Made by a program: the position numbers and the translations under genes
In this document: positions 6,580 to 10,420 of the stretch, one piece after another
Position numbering within the stretch: position 1 is the stretch's first letter
How the letters are laid out: every line of letters starts with the position of its first letter
Assembly: GCA_016765265.1 (NCBI GenBank)
Contig: JAESQG010000153.1
Span: 9,534 to 19,953 of the forward strand
From: Pseudomonadales bacterium
GTDB taxonomy: Bacteria > Pseudomonadota > Gammaproteobacteria > Pseudomonadales > DC-out160
Length of the DNA: 10,420 bases
Reading direction: 5' to 3'
Notes under the pieces: model-generated
Databases searched by the model: none
What the model was told of the DNA's origin: nothing
What the model saw: only the letters and a program-made list of their open reading frames with translations

Positions 6580-7398
6580 ATGGGGTTTCAAGACTTTTTA
6601 AGAAAAAGAGTCGTTACGTCTCACATAGAGGAATGTATCGATAGTATTCCGAAACCGGTTGGGTCTTTTGGATACGACCCGTGGGGATATGAGGTTGACG
6701 GTATTAAGACTGCGATGGGGGCGTTTAAACCCATTTATGATAAATATTTCCGTGTTACCGCTTATGGCCTTGAGAACATTCCCAAAACGGGGCCGGTATT
6801 AATTATATGTAACCACGGTGGTCAAATACCTTTTGATGGTGGTTTGGTTGCCTACGCTTTGGCAACTAATTCCCATGCTCCTAGAGCCCCGCGCGGAATG
6901 ATAGAGAGGGTATTTCCGACCTTACCGTTTATCGGTAATTTGGTGAATAAGGCCGGGTCTGTTATTGGTGATCCGGTTAATTGTGCAAAAATGCTCGACA
7001 ACGATGAGGCTGTGATCGTTTTTCCTGAAGGGGCACGAGGAGCAGGTAAGCCTTTCAGCAAACGTTATCAATTACAGCGATTCGGTAATGGTTTTATGCA
7101 TTTGGCCATAACTAAAAATACCCCAATTATTCCGGTAGGCATCGCTGGTTGCGAGGAATCAATGCCTTCTGCTGGCAATTTTTCATATCTAGCAAAAAAA
7201 CTAGGGGTACCCTATGTGCCCATTATGTTTCCCGTACCTCTACCCACAAAAGTGATTTTGCGATTTGGTGAGCTTATGTCTTTTAGCGGAGAGATACATA
7301 ACGAGAAAGAAGTTGAGGGAAAAGTGGAGCAGGTAAAGGACGTTATTCGGGATTTGATCGATGAAGGGCTAGCGGAAAAGAAGGGTTGGTTTCAATGA
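6580..7398 (+). CDS. Lysophospholipid-acyltransferase-family protein (PlsC/LPLAT superfamily)
   Basis: 272 residues from the ATG at 6580, with only a weak G-rich ribosome site. The superfamily moves acyl groups from acyl-CoA or acyl-ACP to glycerophospholipids or other lipid alcohols at the membrane surface. Seen: the acceptor/catalytic block NHGGQIPFD (His79 to Asp86), a downstream block PRAPRGM (101-107), the FPEGARG block (148-154) that normally binds the glycerol phosphate, and IIPVGIAG (183-190) as the fourth block. His and Asp are six residues apart rather than four as in classic PlsC, typical of the NHSGGLPFD-like subgroup also known from actinobacteria. There is no clear membrane helix, so peripheral binding is likely. 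The stop overlaps the start of the SDR gene (ATGA), so the two are probably translated together. The exact acyl acceptor cannot be told. Confidence 0.9.
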   Translation: MGFQDFLRKRVVTSHIEECIDSIPKPVGSFGYDPWGYEVDGIKTAMGAFKPIYDKYFRVTAYGLENIPKTGPVLIICNHGGQIPFDGGLVAYALATNSHAPRAPRGMIERVFPTLPFIGNLVNKAGSVIGDPVNCAKMLDNDEAVIVFPEGARGAGKPFSKRYQLQRFGNGFMHLAITKNTPIIPVGIAGCEESMPSAGNFSYLAKKLGVPYVPIMFPVPLPTKVILRFGELMSFSGEIHNEKEVEGKVEQVKDVIRDLIDEGLAEKKGWFQ

Positions 7399-8360
7399 GT
7401 AGCGACAGTGATAACAACCAAAAGAAAACAATACTTATAACCGGCGCGGGTGGTGCTTTGGCGCAGGAAGTCATTAGTCGTTTAAAATCGGATTACGAGA
7501 TAATAGCGGTGGACTTTCGCCGTCGGGTGCGTATTGACGAGGGAATACAGAGTTATAGAGTTGATTTTAACAATCGAGCTTTTGAAGATATCTTTAGGAG
7601 TCACGAGATTGACGGTGTTATTCACCTTGGTCGAATGGGATTGTTTGAGTCAGATCACACCAATCGGTACACCACTAATGTCTTGGGGACGCAGAAATTA
7701 TTGGATCTTTGTTGTAAGTATAAGGTGGGTCAAGTCATCGTGATGTCCACCTATTTTGTTTATGGTGCGAGTCCCTACAATCCGAGTTTGTTAACGGAGG
7801 ACTACCCTTTGAAGGCGTCTGAGTTAACTATGGATTTGGTTGATGCGGTGGAACTGGAAAACTTAGCCAATATCTATCTTTGGAAATACCCCAATCTACA
7901 TGTCACTATTTTGAGGCCCTGCAACGTGGGTGGGCCCGGTGTACTCAATAGTATGAGTCTATTGTTGTCGCGAAAGTCTGCACCAGTGTTGATGGGGTTT
8001 TCTCCGATGATGCAATTTGTTCATGTTGAAGATATGGCCGATGGAGTCGTGTTAGCCTTTAAGCAGAATAAGCCTGGAGTGTATAACGTGGCTCCAGAGG
8101 ATTGGGTTGCTTATCAAAAAGCATTACGAGAGTGTGGATGTAGGCTTATTCACGTGCCCTCCATCCCGCAACGATTGGCGCACAAAATAATGAAAACCTG
8201 GGGTCTAAAGGCTTTCCCCAGTTACCTGATTAATTATTACAAGTATCCGGTTATTCTTGATGGTGCATTGTTCCGAGATACATTTGGCTGGAAGCCCAAG
8301 CGAAGTCTTGATGAGCTGTTTTCTTATTATAGGGAGAAAAAAGAGCTTGAAGTCCTATAG
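7395..8360 (+). CDS. Extended SDR / NAD-dependent epimerase-like protein, catalytic Tyr-Lys pair apparently missing
   Basis: 321 residues from the ATG at 7395, which overlaps the acyltransferase stop as ATGA. The frame extends to a TTG at 7386, but the overlap start is preferred. The N-terminal Rossmann fold is clear: TGAGGALA (16-23), close to TGxxGxxG, with Asp40 after beta-2 favouring NAD(H). Further SDR marks are HLGRMG (77-82), MSTYFVYG (117-124), LRPCNVGGPG (173-182) and FVHVEDMA (208-215). Where extended SDRs have YxxxK before a conserved Glu, this protein has Asp147 and Ala151 before Glu155, so normal dehydrogenase or epimerase chemistry is doubtful. I recall a GalE-like subgroup in which not all members keep the active site, and similar acyltransferase/SDR pairs in mycobacteria. 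It may be a binding or regulatory partner of the acyltransferase; this is inference. Confidence 0.9.
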   Translation: MSSDSDNNQKKTILITGAGGALAQEVISRLKSDYEIIAVDFRRRVRIDEGIQSYRVDFNNRAFEDIFRSHEIDGVIHLGRMGLFESDHTNRYTTNVLGTQKLLDLCCKYKVGQVIVMSTYFVYGASPYNPSLLTEDYPLKASELTMDLVDAVELENLANIYLWKYPNLHVTILRPCNVGGPGVLNSMSLLLSRKSAPVLMGFSPMMQFVHVEDMADGVVLAFKQNKPGVYNVAPEDWVAYQKALRECGCRLIHVPSIPQRLAHKIMKTWGLKAFPSYLINYYKYPVILDGALFRDTFGWKPKRSLDELFSYYREKKELEVL

Positions 8361-8409
8361 TTAAGTGTTAAGTGATCGCGGTTTTCATGCTTGGTCTCGT
8401 TTCATGCTT
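8361..8409. repeat. Small direct repeats between convergent genes
   Basis: TTAAGTG is repeated head to tail (8361-8367, 8368-8374) directly after the SDR stop. TTTCATGCTT occurs twice (8383-8392, 8400-8409). No hairpin with a T run is visible, so no terminator can be called in this 63-base gap between the SDR and UbiB-family genes. Confidence 0.5.
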
Positions 8410-8423
8410 TTGTGGCGGTGTGG

Positions 8424-9710
8424 TTAAATATCCGAAGTGGGATCCGCTAGCATAACAAGTCGTTCGTCAGAATATAAGTTGTGGTCAGGCGAAAGCAATT
8501 GCACATAACGATCGAAGTAAAGAATTTGTTTCAGGAGTAACGCAAACTCTCGAGGGAAGTGAATACCATATCGCTTACCGATGCCGATCAGATCCATCAT
8601 GGCTTTGTTAACATCCTTGTCATCAATCGTACCTTGAGTTGTGGGCATCGTAGTGACTCTATCAACTGTCTTATAGAGCTTTTCGATGTCTCCGGCCAAC
8701 GCGGCGATATTGATTTTCTGTTTAGTAATTCCAATGCCCATCATTGATTTTGCCATACCGTAGTAGTCACCATCGGTAATGGATTGAATAAAGAGCGTTA
8801 CGGAAGACCAAGTTTCTGGCCTGATGCGGCCGACAATACCAAAATCGATAAATCCAATTCGACCATCTTTAAGAACCATCATATTGCCGGCATGAACGTC
8901 AGCGTGGAATGATTTGCTTAGCATTAAGCTGGAAAACCAGGTGTTCATAGCGGTGATTAATATATGTTGGGGATCGTCTACATAATCTTTAATGCTATCT
9001 AAATCGGTAAAGGCAACGCCATGAAATCGTTCCATAGTGAGTACACGTAACGAGCTAGCATGTTTGTACACCTTGGGAGCGATAACCTCTTTGTTACCCG
9101 TATCCTTAAGGAATTGTTTAAAATCCTCTATGTTTTGAGCCTCTTTGTAGAAATCGCATTCTTCTAGCATGCCCGCTTGAATCTCTTCGACAATATCTGC
9201 TAGAGAGGCCATGGACAGTTTAGGAACGATCATTTCTAGCAGCTTGGCTGAGACGAACAGAAAATTGAGATCGGTTAGTAAAATGTTTTTTACCCCGGGT
9301 TTCTGAACCTTGATCACGACATCTTCACCGGTAATTAATTTAGCTGCATGGACTTGTGCTATAGACGCGGTAGCCAGGGGTGTTGGGTCGATCTCAGAAA
9401 AGATTTGATAAGGGGGCCTATCTAACTCTTTTATGAGCAGTTTTCTTATGGTTTTAAAGGGTATAGGTGGGGTGTTATCTAAGCACCTTTGGAACTCTTC
9501 AACATATTCATCAGGAAAAATAGACGGTGTGCTTGCTACAAATTGACCTAATTTAATATAGGTTGTGCCTAGTTTTTCGAATGTTTCGCGAAGTAGCTGA
9601 GGAGTGGGAGGACGTTCTCCCAAAACCCAATTTACGCCGGTTCCCGATAAAGTACGTGCAGTTTGCCCGATACGTAGGGCACCTTTTAGGCTGTCGGTGA
9701 TTAGACTCAT
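8424..9710 (-). CDS. AarF/ABC1/UbiB-family atypical kinase-like protein
   Basis: 428 residues from the ATG at 9710; no good ribosome site is visible. The family (UbiB, COQ8/ADCK) has a protein-kinase-like fold with ATPase activity and supports ubiquinone synthesis or lipid handling at membranes. Seen: the family-specific KxGQ motif KLGQ (53-56) followed by FPDEYV, the Ala-rich loop ATASIAQVH (113-121, a slight change from AAAS), the ATP lysine in VVIKVQ (Lys134), ECDFYKEAQN (184-193), the catalytic loop HADVHAGN (269-276) and the metal-binding DFG (289-291). All key residues are present. E. coli UbiB is about 546 residues with C-terminal membrane helices; this one is shorter and lacks them, so it is more likely an AarF-like paralogue than UbiB itself, and no symbol is given. 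It converges on the acyltransferase/SDR operon, a hint of lipid-related function. Confidence 0.93.
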   Translation of the reverse strand: MSLITDSLKGALRIGQTARTLSGTGVNWVLGERPPTPQLLRETFEKLGTTYIKLGQFVASTPSIFPDEYVEEFQRCLDNTPPIPFKTIRKLLIKELDRPPYQIFSEIDPTPLATASIAQVHAAKLITGEDVVIKVQKPGVKNILLTDLNFLFVSAKLLEMIVPKLSMASLADIVEEIQAGMLEECDFYKEAQNIEDFKQFLKDTGNKEVIAPKVYKHASSLRVLTMERFHGVAFTDLDSIKDYVDDPQHILITAMNTWFSSLMLSKSFHADVHAGNMMVLKDGRIGFIDFGIVGRIRPETWSSVTLFIQSITDGDYYGMAKSMMGIGITKQKINIAALAGDIEKLYKTVDRVTTMPTTQGTIDDKDVNKAMMDLIGIGKRYGIHFPREFALLLKQILYFDRYVQLLSPDHNLYSDERLVMLADPTSDI

Positions 9711-9816
9711 ATTGTTAGTCTGGGTGAGGGAAGATGTAAATTTAGGGATTTAGTTTGGAGAGTCGTTTGTATCTGTTGGTCTTTTTCTACATCTAGACCC
9801 TACCAAAAGGAGCCCT

Positions 9817-9845
9817 ATTGTACGCCTAAAGCGGGGGTATATTAA
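9817..9845 (-). promoter_or_regulatory. Probable sigma-70 promoter of the UbiB-family gene
   Basis: Read on the minus strand: TTAATA (plus 9840-9845, 4 of 6 matches to TTGACA), a 17-base spacer, then TACAAT (plus 9817-9822, 5 of 6 matches to TATAAT). It points at the gene and would give a leader of about 100 bases. A short inverted repeat GGTCT/AGACC (9778-9782, 9795-9799) lies in that leader. Confidence 0.45.
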
Positions 9846-9973
9846 TACGAATCCTATTATTTAGATGAAGGGCCGATTAAAACCATTTTTCGTCTGGGTA
9901 AGGTGGATATTCGATTTATGAGTGGTAAAGGAATCTTGTCTAGCTATAACGATCAAATTTCATTCTCAGAGTC

Positions 9974-10006
9974 GTTAGAGAGTTGTTAGAGAGTTGTTAG
10001 AGAGTT
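9974..10006. repeat. Three perfect tandem copies of an 11-bp unit
   Basis: GTTAGAGAGTT is repeated three times without a mismatch (9974-9984, 9985-9995, 9996-10006). The preceding 11 bases match at 6 positions only, so a fourth copy is doubtful. The period is close to one DNA turn, so a protein bound to each copy would lie on one face. It is in non-coding sequence between the UbiB-family promoter and the AT-rich block. Confidence 0.9.
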
Positions 10007-10045
10007 ACTGTTGAATTAAGTGACTTAGTTGGAGGGTAACTATGA

Positions 10046-10144
10046 GTGTTTAATGGGCTAAGTCGTTTCTGCCCGTCATTGTTTATAAATAATAGGTATA
10101 AGAAGAAAGTCTTATATTTCTTTGAGGCATTTTCCCTGATTTAA
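10046..10144 (+). CDS. Possible 32-residue small ORF (doubtful)
   Basis: GGAGGG (10031-10036) is a strong ribosome-site match. Nine bases on, a GTG at 10046 opens a 32-codon frame beginning MFNGLSRFCP, hydrophobic and aromatic with a basic RYKKK segment. Five bases after the site there is also an ATG at 10042 that opens only a three-codon frame (ATG AGT GTT TAA). Nothing beyond the ribosome-site match supports translation, and the AT-rich setting makes chance open frames of this size likely. Confidence 0.15.
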   Translation: MFNGLSRFCPSLFINNRYKKKVLYFFEAFSLI

Positions 10145-10216
10145 TTATAAAGAATTGTCTGTTAATACTAAAATAATCGATGAAATAACGGTACTTTTGT
10201 AAGCTTATAAGTAGTT

Positions 10217-10225
10217 TTATACACA
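10217..10225 (+). promoter_or_regulatory. DnaA-box-like site TTATACACA
   Basis: One mismatch to the consensus TTATCCACA and identical to the form of the R2 box of E. coli oriC as I recall it. It lies inside the AT-rich block, in the same orientation as the two boxes at the right edge. Confidence 0.45.
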
Positions 10226-10393
10226 CAGAAAATTTTTTGCCCTAATATTTGAGTAAATTCTTTGAAATATTTTATCTTGTTTAAATATTAAAATAAGTCA
10301 TTGTTTTGTAAGGCACCTAATCTTATTCGTGTGAAATGCATCCGATTTGTTGAAGTGCCCTAAATACGCCTATGTTTACGTTGATTCCGAGGT

Positions 10394-10402
10394 TAATCCA
10401 CA
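10394..10402 (+). promoter_or_regulatory. DnaA-box-like site TAATCCACA
   Basis: One mismatch to TTATCCACA, with the usual G-free CCACA end. It starts 12 bases before a perfect box in the same orientation, a spacing close to one helical turn. Confidence 0.5.
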
Positions 10403-10405
10403 GAC

Positions 10406-10414
10406 TTATCCACA
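10406..10414 (+). promoter_or_regulatory. Perfect DnaA box TTATCCACA
   Basis: Exact match to the gammaproteobacterial high-affinity DnaA box, followed by G as is common in origins. It lies 6 bases from the right end of the window, so further boxes may follow outside. Confidence 0.65.
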
Positions 10415-10420
10415 GAAATT

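Larger units (their letters stand above)
9711..10420. other. Gene-poor 710-base region with repeat, AT-rich block and DnaA-like boxes
   Basis: No convincing gene is present. From left to right it holds a probable 5' leader and promoter of the UbiB-family gene, an 11-bp tandem repeat, a strong but orphan Shine-Dalgarno sequence, a very AT-rich stretch and DnaA-box-like sites at the right edge. By hand count 10081-10320 has about 56 G/C in 240 bases. Together this looks like a regulatory or replication-origin region that continues past the window. Confidence 0.5.

Noticed and set aside
7386..7394. TTG at 7386 as the start of the SDR
   Set aside because: The ATG at 7395 overlaps the preceding stop as ATGA, a common coupled arrangement, and the extra three residues add nothing.
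9711..10420. tRNA, rRNA, CRISPR array or dif site in the gene-poor right end
   Set aside because: No cloverleaf-like TTC-x-A-x-x-C context, no spaced repeats and no dif-like core were seen; the only repeat is the direct 11-bp tandem without spacers.

Overview
The window reads as a stretch of a gammaproteobacterial chromosome of moderate G+C. The clues are an MltC-type lytic transglycosylase, a lipoprotein with an outer-membrane-type lipobox, a PA4642-like small protein, an AarF/UbiB-family protein and TTATCCACA-type DnaA boxes. The codon use and gene set recall marine Cellvibrionales/Pseudomonadales-like bacteria, but that is an impression and no taxon can be fixed from the sequence.

Layout. 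(1) 1-972 is the C-terminal part of a membrane-anchored Hanks-type Ser/Thr kinase, cut by the left edge. Facing it, with only 9 bases between the stops, is a 462-residue single-pass membrane protein (982-2370, minus). It seems to share the kinase's membrane-helix plus TPR-like C-terminal layout and carries three T-x-L-R motifs in its cytoplasmic linker, so a kinase/partner pair is plausible. (2) A divergent intergenic region of about 300 bases leads into an MltC-like transglycosylase without a lipobox (2668-3975), followed after 14 bases by a small lipoprotein gene (3990-4559). These two look like one envelope/peptidoglycan operon. (3) A membrane-anchored class C beta-lactamase-fold serine hydrolase lies on the minus strand (4579-6063). 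Behind it is an intergenic region with a terminator-like hairpin. (4) Three plus-strand genes follow: a PA4642-like protein (6244-6546), a lysophospholipid-acyltransferase-family protein (6580-7398) and an extended SDR that overlaps it by ATGA (7395-8360) and appears to lack the catalytic Tyr/Lys pair. They converge on an AarF/UbiB-family atypical kinase (8424-9710, minus). The acyltransferase, SDR and UbiB-like protein suggest a lipid- or quinone-related neighbourhood.

(5) The last 710 bases hold no convincing gene. They contain a promoter for the UbiB-family gene, three perfect copies of an 11-bp tandem repeat, a very AT-rich block (about 23% G+C by hand count over 10081-10320) and three same-orientation DnaA-box-like sites, two of them 12 bp apart at the very right edge. 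This could be the edge of a replication origin or of a DnaA-regulated promoter. It is the part most worth following beyond the window. I saw no CRISPR array, insertion sequence, tRNA or rRNA.
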